Shown: piece by piece, positions 20,301 to 29,412 of the stretch
Numbering within the stretch: position 1 is the stretch's first letter
How the letters are laid out: each line of letters begins with the position of its first letter
Assembly: GCA_945897755.1 (NCBI GenBank)
Contig: CAMDGH010000019.1
Coordinates: 1 to 37,360 of the forward strand
DNA: 37,360 bases
Origin: Chryseobacterium gleum
GTDB taxonomy: Bacteria; Bacteroidota; Bacteroidia; Flavobacteriales_D; Crocinitomicaceae
Reading direction: 5' to 3'
Notes under the pieces: generated by a model
What the model was told of the DNA's origin: nothing
What the model saw: only the letters and a program-made list of their open reading frames with translations
The model's database searches: none
Translations under genes and position numbers: made by a program

Positions 20301-21040
20301 TCCATTCCATATAATTGAGCTTCTTTTTGTATGCTTTTCTTATAAAAAGTTTGGTCAAAAAAAATACGTAAGTGATCCGTATTGATAATATGATAAAGTA
20401 CTCTAACCTGATGATCACACATCTTTTTCTTTGGTTTGTTGCACTTACAAAACAAACTCAATTCCTTATTAAGATGATTGAAACTGACGCATACTGGACT
20501 TCTTGATTCCGATGGATAATAAGAGATTTCAGCATAATTTGACCGAACAGACTCTTCTTCAAAATAATAATTTCGAGAATTTATAATTGGATTTGTTGCA
20601 TGTTGCTGAATCCATCTATAATCTATTTTTTCGAAATCAACCCCTGAAACAGTATATTCAAATAAGTCAAAGACGGGTTGTGCAGCGATATCGGAACTTA
20701 TGATTCCCCCTGTATGTTCATCAATCGTCTCAAATAACGATAACTGATTATCGTTATTCTGAATTCTAAGGAGTTCATCTGCCTGTATTAAAACCAATAC
20801 AATGTGTTTACAGATTCCAGAAAATGAATATGGACAAGTACAAACGGCAGTCTCAACTTTAACTGGATTGTATAAAATATCAACCTTGTATACGGAAGTG
20901 CCTTTCACTTCTGCTTTTATGTGAGATTCTTTAACATTCAAGGATATTACTTCAGAATCAAGAGACCTTTCCCTTATAATACTAGTACTATTTAGTGCAA
21001 CAAATGTTTTAAATGCTTTGAATTGTAAATCTAAACTCAT
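17318..21040 (-). CDS. SNF2-family DEAD/DEAH helicase with SWIM zinc-finger N-terminus
   Basis: Walker [12 protein letters not shown], Walker B [10 protein letters not shown], motif V/[42 protein letters not shown]; SWIM-like [13 protein letters not shown]. Confidence 0.93.
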   Translation of the reverse strand: [1240 protein letters not shown]

Positions 21041-21247
21041 TTTAGTATTATTACAGATTCTTCAAAAGTAGCAAAAAGATAATAATTAAAGGGTCAATCT
21101 AGATTATTTCGGTTTTTGGGGATTACATTCAAATACCCTAAATTAATTATGGCTTCCGAACTATTCGGCTAAGGTAAGAATACATTTTATCGTTGGGTAA
21201 AAACTTAAAATAACGAGAAGTAAGCCAAAAAGGTGTTCCCTTCCTCT

Positions 21248-23317
21248 CTATTTTTTTTCAAGTCCTCCCATCAAAAATCTTTTATACACATCCACATTCG
21301 GTTCATACCCTATCGCCTCCGATAAATCATTCCCTGCAGCGTCTATCATCACATAAAGCGGTTGAGAAAGTTGACCATAATGTGTCACCTGATAGTCTGA
21401 CCATTTATTCCCTACTGTTTTTATCATGCCTTGAATCGCTTTTGAATACCTCCACTGAGATTTAGGCAAATTCTGACGATCATCTACATACAATGAAACA
21501 AGAACAACCTTATCTTTTAATATCGGATGCACAGCTTCATTTAACCAAATGGTGGACTCTGTTCGACGACAATTAGGACAATTATGCCCTGTAAAATCCA
21601 ATAACAAAGGCTTGTCTTCTAATTTCGCATAGGCCTTTGCTTTGTCTAAATCGTGAAAAGTCAACAAACTACCATCCGCAACTTCATGCATAAATGGTCT
21701 AAATTTTTTAAAATTTTCACTTTCATTCTGAATTTCACTCCCATTGTTACCTTTTACAAAGCGAAAGTCATCTTCACTATGCGTTAATGGCGGAGCAACC
21801 CCATCAATTAACCTCAACGGTGCACCCCACATGCCTGGCAATAAATAAACAGCAAAAATAAGTGCAGTTAAAGCAAACATAAATCGTGTAACAGATAAGC
21901 GCTCTACATTCGAATCATGCGCGAATTTAAGTTTACCCAACAAATATAAACCAATGATGAAAAAGAGTACTACCCAAATCGCTACAAATACTTCACGTGT
22001 CAAGATGCCCCAATGATAGGCTAAATCAACTCCGGATAAAAATTTCAATGCTAAAGCCAACTCCAATAAACCCAATACCACTTTCACAGAATTTAACCAA
22101 CCTCCTGACTGTGGCAAACTATTCAGCCAACCTGGGAAAATGGCAAACAATGTAAATGGAAGAGCTAATGCAACCGCAAATCCACCCATACCAATCGCTG
22201 GAGCCAATAAGGCACCATCTGCAGCGGATTCAACTAATAAAGTTCCTATAATTGGACCTGTACACGAGAAGGAAACCAAACTCAAGGTAAACGCCATAAA
22301 AAAGATACCGATAAGTCCTCCTTTGTCTGCATTTCCATCGGCTTTATTCACCCAAGAATTAGGCATACGAATTTCAAATGCACCCAAAAAAGAAATAGCA
22401 AAAAAGATGAATATTCCGAAGAAAATCAAGTTCATCCAAACATTTGTAGATAAATCATTCAACCCTGTAGGCCCCAACAAAGCAGTAATTACTAATCCTA
22501 AACTCACATAAATCACAATAATAGAAACGCCATACAATAAAGCATTCAATATACCTTTTACCCTAGTTTTAGAGCGCTTTGTGAAAAACGTAACTGTCAT
22601 TGGAATCATTGGAAACACACACGGTGTCAACAAGGCGATTAAACCTCCACCAAAACCTTTGAAGAAAACAATCCAAAGAGATTCTTTTGATTTTGAACTT
22701 TTTACTTTCGTTTTTTTATCTACAATTTTAACTTTTCCAGCTTCTTTTGAAATAACATCCGTTTTAGCAACATCTAGTTCTTCTGTTTTTTCTATTAAAG
22801 AATCTTTATTTGCTAATATCTCTTTTGCGTTAACTACTGGGGAATACCCTACTGCTTTTAGGGATCCTTCTTGTTCTGTAGGCATTAAACATTGTATGGC
22901 ACATAACTGGAAATTATAACTAAACTTTATATCAACAGGCTGATTACTCAAAAACTCAATCTCTTGTTTGTAAACTACCGAATTTTCGATGTATAAAGAA
23001 GTACCCAGATCATCTTTATGGGTAATCGCTTTCTTCCCTTCTAGCAATGAACCTACTGTTTTGTATAATTTTGAGTCTTTAAAAACAATACTAGTTGGAA
23101 TACCCGTAAAACTCGCTTTTTCAGGAATATGATGAATCGAGTATATATGCCAATCTTTTACAATGTTAGCCTTCGCAACTACGTAAGCATGAGACCCATC
23201 TTTTTTTTCCAAACTAAAACTCCAGTTAATATAATCAGAAAAACTTTCAGCTGGCTGAGCATAAGAAAAGAACGAAAGCATTGAAAAGAACACAAAAGAA
23301 AATAAACAGTGTTTCAT
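21248..23317 (-). CDS. dsbD: Thiol:disulfide interchange protein DsbD-like
   Basis: Signal peptide, N-terminal DsbD domain with CAIQC, TM core LLTPCVFPMIPMT, C-terminal thioredoxin domain with CPNC. Confidence 0.88.
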   Translation of the reverse strand: MKHCLFSFVFFSMLSFFSYAQPAESFSDYINWSFSLEKKDGSHAYVVAKANIVKDWHIYSIHHIPEKASFTGIPTSIVFKDSKLYKTVGSLLEGKKAITHKDDLGTSLYIENSVVYKQEIEFLSNQPVDIKFSYNFQLCAIQCLMPTEQEGSLKAVGYSPVVNAKEILANKDSLIEKTEELDVAKTDVISKEAGKVKIVDKKTKVKSSKSKESLWIVFFKGFGGGLIALLTPCVFPMIPMTVTFFTKRSKTRVKGILNALLYGVSIIVIYVSLGLVITALLGPTGLNDLSTNVWMNLIFFGIFIFFAISFLGAFEIRMPNSWVNKADGNADKGGLIGIFFMAFTLSLVSFSCTGPIIGTLLVESAADGALLAPAIGMGGFAVALALPFTLFAIFPGWLNSLPQSGGWLNSVKVVLGLLELALALKFLSGVDLAYHWGILTREVFVAIWVVLFFIIGLYLLGKLKFAHDSNVERLSVTRFMFALTALIFAVYLLPGMWGAPLRLIDGVAPPLTHSEDDFRFVKGNNGSEIQNESENFKKFRPFMHEVADGSLLTFHDLDKAKAYAKLEDKPLLLDFTGHNCPNCRRTESTIWLNEAVHPILKDKVVLVSLYVDDRQNLPKSQWRYSKAIQGMIKTVGNKWSDYQVTHYGQLSQPLYVMIDAAGNDLSEAIGYEPNVDVYKRFLMGGLEKK

Positions 23318-23337
23318 ATTTTATATTTTAAACAAAA

Positions 23338-23359
23338 AATCCGTCTTTAAAAACGGATT
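23338..23359 (-). terminator. Rho-independent terminator downstream of 23387..23665(-)
   Basis: On minus strand AATCCGTttttaaagACGGATT followed by T-tract. Confidence 0.65.
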
Positions 23360-23386
23360 AATTATATATTTAAATTGTTATTGTTA

Positions 23387-23665
23387 TTAAAACTTCACTT
23401 CAATAATACGGGAAATTGGAATCCAAACGCCACCTTTTAAACAAATGTATTTTGCCCCTGTTGCCCAAATAGTAGTTTCAACTCGCTTAGGGCCCTCATC
23501 ATCATAAAAATAGATGCTCACTTTAGAATGATACCCATTCCCTAAACGGGTCGCTTGTTCTAATTGATGTCTTAAATCTTCATGCTGTTCAAGTTCAACT
23601 TCATTGTGAAAAGTTAACCCAGAAACAGCCTCTTTTTCGATCGATTTATATACTGAAAGCTCCAT
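23387..23665 (-). CDS. Conserved-looking small protein of unknown function
   Basis: Intact ORF; ATG at 23665 (MELSVYKSIEKEA...) more plausible than the ORF-track start at 23698; own terminator. Confidence 0.6.
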   Translation of the reverse strand: MELSVYKSIEKEAVSGLTFHNEVELEQHEDLRHQLEQATRLGNGYHSKVSIYFYDDEGPKRVETTIWATGAKYICLKGGVWIPISRIIEVKF

Positions 23666-23795
23666 GACTATTAAATTAATATTACCTAAATTAAGCATTA
23701 TAACTTAATTATCCAAATGATAATACACTAATACTTATTAACAAATCTAATCAAAAACTAAATTAATTACAAGCTAAACGAAATTAAATAGTAAA

Positions 23796-25046
23796 TTACT
23801 CACTAATTTCAATTGATAAAATTTGATTAAACCCCTTTGAAGCGTTAGCGATCCGAGAAATTCGATATCCAACACACCAAATAATTTCGTTTCCAGAAAA
23901 TACCACGAGACAATCTTCTTTTTGTTGATAAGACGCCTTAGCATCTGACAAAATATCAGAAATAAGTTTAGATCCTTTCATCCCTATTGGTTTCATTCGA
24001 TCTCCAGTCTTCCACTTCCTAACAAATGGTTCCCCCATCATTTTATCAGCATCAAAGTAAGCTTTCCTTTTATGGAATTCATTGGGTAAAATAGATTCTA
24101 AACGCACACATATTTTCGGTGTAGGTTTATTTATATTCATTTCAACAATTGAAAAAAAAGCGATCTCACGACAAAATACATGATTTAAAGTCTTTATTAG
24201 TTTGCCTTTTTGAGAATATCTGATTTTTTTTAATTTAAAAAACACATCGATCGGATAAGCGAGTAAACGCATCAACTCAACGCCTTGCTCATCCGACAAA
24301 ACATCAAAATCGCTAAACTGAATTTGTTTCTCAGTCCTAACCTTATCAAAAATAGGGGATACACTCAAAGTGATCGCTTTTATTTCAGATTGAAAAACAG
24401 CTATTAAAATTTGAACCGATTTTTTTAACGAAGGAACTTGTGCCTCAACAAAAGGAATGAAATTATTTCGCAGCTTATTTCTTGTGTACTTGTTAAACGC
24501 ATTTGAAGAATCCTCTCTCCAAGACACCTTATTCTCTATTGCGTATTCAATAATATCTGTTTTAGAATACTGCAATAAAGGCCTTATAAATTGACCGTTC
24601 CGCTGAAGCATACAAGCCATACCCATTATACCAGACTTTCGAGCAAGATGTTGAAAAAATGTTTCAATTTGATCATCTAAATGATGAGCAAGAACTAAAA
24701 CCGCACTTTCGTCTTTTTCTAAAAAGGAATTAAACCAACTGTATCGAAAATCCCTAGCGGATTCCTGCAAATTTGATCTCTCTTTTTTCAACACCGAATT
24801 AAAATCGATTCTATTAACTGATATCGGAATATTCAAGTCAAAACACAAAGCACTTAAAAATGCTTCATCTTCTTGACTTTCCAAACCCCTCAAAGAATAA
24901 TTTACGTGAAGTACCTCAAAACAAACACCCATTCGATGCAACAAATGAATTAATACGGTAGAATCCACTCCCCCGCTTGCAGCAAGAAACACTTTTGACT
25001 TCTTTAAATCAGACCATGATAGCTGAAATGCTTCTTGACTAATCAA
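23796..25046 (-). CDS. tilS: tRNA(Ile)-lysidine synthase
   Basis: PP-loop AASGGVDSTVLIHLLHRMG; LAHHLDDQIETFFQHLARKSG; abuts pabB. Confidence 0.92.
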   Translation of the reverse strand: MISQEAFQLSWSDLKKSKVFLAASGGVDSTVLIHLLHRMGVCFEVLHVNYSLRGLESQEDEAFLSALCFDLNIPISVNRIDFNSVLKKERSNLQESARDFRYSWFNSFLEKDESAVLVLAHHLDDQIETFFQHLARKSGIMGMACMLQRNGQFIRPLLQYSKTDIIEYAIENKVSWREDSSNAFNKYTRNKLRNNFIPFVEAQVPSLKKSVQILIAVFQSEIKAITLSVSPIFDKVRTEKQIQFSDFDVLSDEQGVELMRLLAYPIDVFFKLKKIRYSQKGKLIKTLNHVFCREIAFFSIVEMNINKPTPKICVRLESILPNEFHKRKAYFDADKMMGEPFVRKWKTGDRMKPIGMKGSKLISDILSDAKASYQQKEDCLVVFSGNEIIWCVGYRISRIANASKGFNQILSIEISE

Positions 25047-26222
25047 TTAAAAAGAGATTAAACGATTTAACTTTACAAAACATTCTTCGTATTCTTTTTC
25101 AGGATTTGAAGCGATAGTGATCGCACTTCCAACTGAGCATGTCATTATTTTACTTGCTTTGGTATACACAATTGTTCGAATAACAACGTTAAAGTCAAAA
25201 TCACCATTCGGCTCTATCAGACCAATTGAGCCGGAGAAAATACCTCGCTTAAACGACTCAAATGAATCGATCAGCTTCATCACACTTACCTTTGGCGCGC
25301 CTGTCATAGACCCCATTGGAAAAAGCGCTTTGAGTAATTCTGCAACTGTTTTGTCCTCATCTATTTCACAAGAAACAGTAGAAATCAAGTGATGTAATGT
25401 TTTGAACGTATTTAAAACACACAACTCATCCACCCTTACTGATTTCTTCTCTGCAATCTTAGCTAAATCATTTCTAACTAAATCAACAATCATTATATTC
25501 TCAGAAATCTCCTTAGGATCATTCAATAACTTATCACGCAAAAAAGCATCCTCTTCTTTAGACTCCCCCCGCCTAATCGTTCCTTTAATTGGTTGCGAGA
25601 TCAATAGCGAATCTTTCCGTTGAATAAAACGCTCGGGACTCATGCAAAAAACCTCGACACCATCTACCTGAATGTAAACAGACTGGGGAGATTCAGTATG
25701 AGCGTATAAGTCATTAAAAAATGAAGGACTTTCTATCAAATCGATGTCTTTTGCCGTAAAATTTTGACAAAAATTTAGTTCATAGCAATTTCCACGTTGA
25801 ATTTCGTGTTGGATTTTTAAAACACGTCCTATATAATCAAACTTATTAATATCCGGAATAAACTGTAGTTTTACATCCTCATTTTTAGATGGGAAAAACC
25901 AGGAAGTAGCAAAATCAAACACTTCAGGACTTAAAACTCCTTTTTCAAATAAAAGTTCACCCGACTCAGACAAACGGATTACATAACTCGGAGTCCAACA
26001 TATCAATTCAGGAAAAAAATGAGGATCAAAATGCCTTGATTCCAAAGCTTCAATGTGATTTTTTAAATCATATGAAATGGCAGTAACGATGTATGAACCT
26101 TTATTACTTTCAGTGTATTGATCCAATTCAGAAAAACCTGTTTTTTGAGAGAATCTAAATATGGAATCAAAACCCAATAATAAGGTTGATTTATTTTTAA
26201 AATAAGCGATTGTATCGAACAT
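25047..26222 (-). CDS. pabB: Aminodeoxychorismate/anthranilate synthase component I family (PabB-like)
   Basis: QPIKGTIRRG, IMIVDLVRNDL, FPMGSMTGAPKVSVMKLID chorismate-binding motifs. Confidence 0.87.
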   Translation of the reverse strand: MFDTIAYFKNKSTLLLGFDSIFRFSQKTGFSELDQYTESNKGSYIVTAISYDLKNHIEALESRHFDPHFFPELICWTPSYVIRLSESGELLFEKGVLSPEVFDFATSWFFPSKNEDVKLQFIPDINKFDYIGRVLKIQHEIQRGNCYELNFCQNFTAKDIDLIESPSFFNDLYAHTESPQSVYIQVDGVEVFCMSPERFIQRKDSLLISQPIKGTIRRGESKEEDAFLRDKLLNDPKEISENIMIVDLVRNDLAKIAEKKSVRVDELCVLNTFKTLHHLISTVSCEIDEDKTVAELLKALFPMGSMTGAPKVSVMKLIDSFESFKRGIFSGSIGLIEPNGDFDFNVVIRTIVYTKASKIMTCSVGSAITIASNPEKEYEECFVKLNRLISF

Positions 26223-26234
26223 ATGAAACTAAAA

Positions 26235-26263
26235 ATCCGTTTCCAATGATATTGAAAACGGAT
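26235..26263 (-). terminator. Rho-independent terminator downstream of the DUF1573 gene
   Basis: Minus strand ATCCGTTTtcaatatcattggAAACGGAT then TTTTT. Confidence 0.65.
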
Positions 26264-26284
26264 AATGTATTCTTAATTTAGAAA

Positions 26285-26725
26285 TTAATTTTTAGGACCA
26301 ACGTTATTTACAGGTGACTCTACTTCTGGTTGAGGACCTACCATACCTTTAATTCGAATCACTTTTGTAGGTTCATTTAAAGCATTAGACATAATTGTTA
26401 CGCTTTTGGTAATTGGACCCGGTCTTTTAGTGTCATACGTTACCGTAATAGACCCCTTCGCACCAGGAGCAATTGGTTCTTTCGAATAAGTTGGAACAGT
26501 ACAACCACAAGACCCTTTTGCATCTGAAATCAATAAAGGTGCATTCCCTGTATTTGTGAATTCAAAACTACAAGTACCATCTGCAGCATATTTTATATTT
26601 CCATAATCGTGCTCTTCATTTTTGAATTCAATTTTAGGACCATTTTCTATTAATTGAGAAAAAGATAAAAAATTAAAAAACAAAGTCATAAAAAGAAGCG
26701 TAACTAATGCAGTATTTTTTTTCAT
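26285..26725 (-). CDS. Secreted DUF1573 domain protein
   Basis: FKNEEHDYGNIKYAADGTCSFEFTNTGNAPLLISDAKGSCGCTVPTYSKEPIAPGAKGSITVTYD. Confidence 0.92.
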   Translation of the reverse strand: MKKNTALVTLLFMTLFFNFLSFSQLIENGPKIEFKNEEHDYGNIKYAADGTCSFEFTNTGNAPLLISDAKGSCGCTVPTYSKEPIAPGAKGSITVTYDTKRPGPITKSVTIMSNALNEPTKVIRIKGMVGPQPEVESPVNNVGPKN

Positions 26726-26802
26726 AAAAAAAAGGTTAAATTATAATCATATCAAATTTACAACATAAAACGAAATACCCAAAAAAAAAGTCTTTTTTAA
26801 TG

Positions 26803-27348
26803 TTAATTTTTCTTAAACAAAAACGAATCGTAAGTACACTCTAAATGAGCTAACCGTTTTGAAATCCCCTCCTTCAATTCTAGATTCAATTTGGGATACT
26901 CACTAAATAAAAGCGTATAATACTTCCTTACCCTCACCGTATCATTCAAATAAAGATCCGTAGTTGATCCTGCATTAAGCAATACGTTACCACGTCCTTT
27001 AAACTTAGGGTATTTTACCAACAATGTGTCCATCCAAGAAACAGCAAAAGTATATTGTTTCTCTTGAATGTATAATTGATTTACTTTATCCAAATAATAA
27101 GGCGTAATTGAATCATTCGGATGGTTTTTATAAAAAACTACATATTGCTGAATTAAACGTTGCACCAAAGGAGAAGAAACATTTGTTGACTCATTTCGCA
27201 TAAGCGCATCATAATTTGACTTTAACGAATCTTCCGTTTGAGAAATCAAATCCTTTAATGTGTTTCCATTACGAAACTCTTTTTTAACATACATATCCGA
27301 ACAAGCACAAAGGGATACAGCAAGCAAGGTGTAAAAAAAAAGATTCAT
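26803..27348 (-). CDS. Hypothetical lipoprotein, TPR-like helical
   Basis: Lipobox-like LLAVSLCACSD; start overlaps end of def gene. Confidence 0.65.
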   Translation of the reverse strand: MNLFFYTLLAVSLCACSDMYVKKEFRNGNTLKDLISQTEDSLKSNYDALMRNESTNVSSPLVQRLIQQYVVFYKNHPNDSITPYYLDKVNQLYIQEKQYTFAVSWMDTLLVKYPKFKGRGNVLLNAGSTTDLYLNDTVRVRKYYTLLFSEYPKLNLELKEGISKRLAHLECTYDSFLFKKN

Positions 27349-27935
27349 TTGATTCTTTTTAACAAGGGAAACTTCATTCTATAATCAACCAAAACATTTC
27401 CTTTAGAGATATTTGTCAATTTTTTTGAAAGTAATTTAATTTTCAAAATTGATAAATGATCAGTAAATAAAACACCTTCAATATGATCGTACTCGTGCTG
27501 AATAATACGTGCCGCAAAACCATTAAAAACAACTCTTTCATGAAAATCGAAATGCTCATCGTAATATGAAATGGTAATCGTTTCCTTTCGAAAAACCTCT
27601 TCTCTGATTTTAGGAATACTCAAACAACCCTCATTAAAACCCCATTCCTTTCCAGATTCTTCATGAATAATGGGATTAATAAATGTTTTTTTAAAATCCT
27701 CAAGTCCTTCAGCTCTTGGATCAGGATCTTCTTCATCAATAAATGGAGAACCATCAACAATAAACAACCGGATAGACTTACCAATTTGAGGAGCTGCTAG
27801 TCCAACACCTTGAGCATTATACATTGTTTCAAACATATTTTCAATCAACACATTCAATTCAGGGAAATCATTCTCTACAACTACAGCAATTTTTTTTAAG
27901 ACAGAATCGCCGTACGCAACGATAGGTAATATCAT
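27345..27935 (-). CDS. def: Peptide deformylase
   Basis: QGVGLAAPQIG, EGCLSIP, IQHEYDHIEGVLF motifs. Confidence 0.95.
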   Translation of the reverse strand: MILPIVAYGDSVLKKIAVVVENDFPELNVLIENMFETMYNAQGVGLAAPQIGKSIRLFIVDGSPFIDEEDPDPRAEGLEDFKKTFINPIIHEESGKEWGFNEGCLSIPKIREEVFRKETITISYYDEHFDFHERVVFNGFAARIIQHEYDHIEGVLFTDHLSILKIKLLSKKLTNISKGNVLVDYRMKFPLLKRIK

Positions 27936-27991
27936 AAATTAGGTTTATAATCAGAATACAAAATTAATAAAGAATCGGTATCAAAAGTAAA

Positions 27992-28408
27992 TCACATTCC
28001 TTTTGATTGCATATAAGATTGTAAAATAATGGTTGCACTCACTTCGTCAATTAACGACTTATCCTTTCTCTTTATTTTTTTCAAACCAGACATGTAAAGA
28101 GCATCAACGGCCATTTTGGATGTAAAACGTTCATCATACAAGACTATTTCAACAGAAGAAAACTCTTTTTTTAAAACTTCTGATAAAATAATCACATTTT
28201 GAGTTATGTGAGAATCCTCGTTATTTAATCGCTTGGGAAGTCCTAAAACAATCACACCTATATTTTTATCCAAAACAATTTGTTTTAAAACATCAATCAA
28301 ACGAGTACTTTCAATAGACATCAACCCGGAAGAAATGATGTTAAAATCATCTGTTATCGCAAGGCCACATCGTTTTAATCCAAAATCAATACCTAATAAT
28401 CTTTTCAT
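27992..28408 (-). CDS. ruvX: Holliday junction resolvase-like / pre-16S rRNA nuclease YqgF
   Basis: LGIDFGLKRCGLAITD, VLGLPKRLNNEDS, YDERFTSKMA. Confidence 0.93.
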   Translation of the reverse strand: MKRLLGIDFGLKRCGLAITDDFNIISSGLMSIESTRLIDVLKQIVLDKNIGVIVLGLPKRLNNEDSHITQNVIILSEVLKKEFSSVEIVLYDERFTSKMAVDALYMSGLKKIKRKDKSLIDEVSATIILQSYMQSKGM

Positions 28409-28491
28409 ACTTTAAAAGTATACAATTTGCCAATTCAAAAAACAATTATTACTTTCATAAAAGATTTTTTAACAAAGACAGAACTGGAAAA

Positions 28492-29301
28492 ATGAAATCA
28501 ACCATTGAAAATGCCTGGGAAGACCGATCTCTTCTTAAAGAAAAAAAAACAATTGAAGCAATCGAACACGTAATTGATGAACTTGACAAAGGCGTAATTA
28601 GAGTAGCTGAAATGAACGATTCAGGAATATGGATAATCAATGACTGGGTAAAAAAAGCCGTTATCTTATATTTTCCAATCCGAAAAATGGAAACAATACA
28701 ACTTGGACCATTTGAATTCCATGATAAAATGAAATTAAAAAAAGGATATGAAAATCTTGGTGTAAGGGTAGTTCCTCATGCAATTGCTCGTTACGGATCT
28801 TATTTAGCATCAAATGTGATATTAATGCCTTCATACGTAAACATTGGCGCCTACATCGATGAAGGGACGATGGTTGATACTTGGGCAACCGTTGGGTCTT
28901 GTGCTCAAATTGGGAAAAACGTTCACTTAAGCGGTGGTGTAGGAATTGGAGGTGTATTAGAGCCGGTTCAAGCATCCCCTGTAATTATTGAAGACAATGC
29001 ATTCATTGGATCTAGATGCATCATTGTTGAAGGTGTTCGAGTTGGAAAAGAAGCTGTGCTTGGAGCAAATGTAGTACTTACAAAAACAACTAAAATAATT
29101 GATGTTTCAAATGCACAACCGATTGAATCTTGCGGATACATTCCTGAAAGAAGCGTCGTTATACCTGGGACTTACACGAAAAAATTTAACGCAGGTGAAT
29201 TTCAAGTACCTTGTGCACTAATTATTGGCAAAAGAAAAGAAAGTACTGATTTAAAAACTTCTTTAAATGAAGCATTAAGAGATCATAATGTTGCTGTTTG
29301 A
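28492..29301 (+). CDS. dapD: 2,3,4,5-tetrahydropyridine-2,6-dicarboxylate N-succinyltransferase
   Basis: Left-handed beta-helix hexapeptide repeats; VNIGAYIDEGTMVDTWATVGSCAQIGKNVHLSGGVGIGGVLEP. Confidence 0.95.
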   Translation: MKSTIENAWEDRSLLKEKKTIEAIEHVIDELDKGVIRVAEMNDSGIWIINDWVKKAVILYFPIRKMETIQLGPFEFHDKMKLKKGYENLGVRVVPHAIARYGSYLASNVILMPSYVNIGAYIDEGTMVDTWATVGSCAQIGKNVHLSGGVGIGGVLEPVQASPVIIEDNAFIGSRCIIVEGVRVGKEAVLGANVVLTKTTKIIDVSNAQPIESCGYIPERSVVIPGTYTKKFNAGEFQVPCALIIGKRKESTDLKTSLNEALRDHNVAV

Positions 29302-29412
29302 CAAACTCAAAACATAAAAATAAGAAAATAAGGAAAAAAAAATAATCTAAAAAAATTGATTATTTAAGCAAAACTTTTACTTTTATAAGTTAAATAATAT
29401 AAATCTATCTAC

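Noticed and set aside
22140-22919. Plus-strand ORFs opposite dsbD (22140..22511, 22581..22919)
   Set aside because: Antisense shadow ORFs of a conserved membrane protein gene.
28661-28975. Minus-strand ORF opposite dapD
   Set aside because: Antisense to a conserved gene; composition not protein-like.
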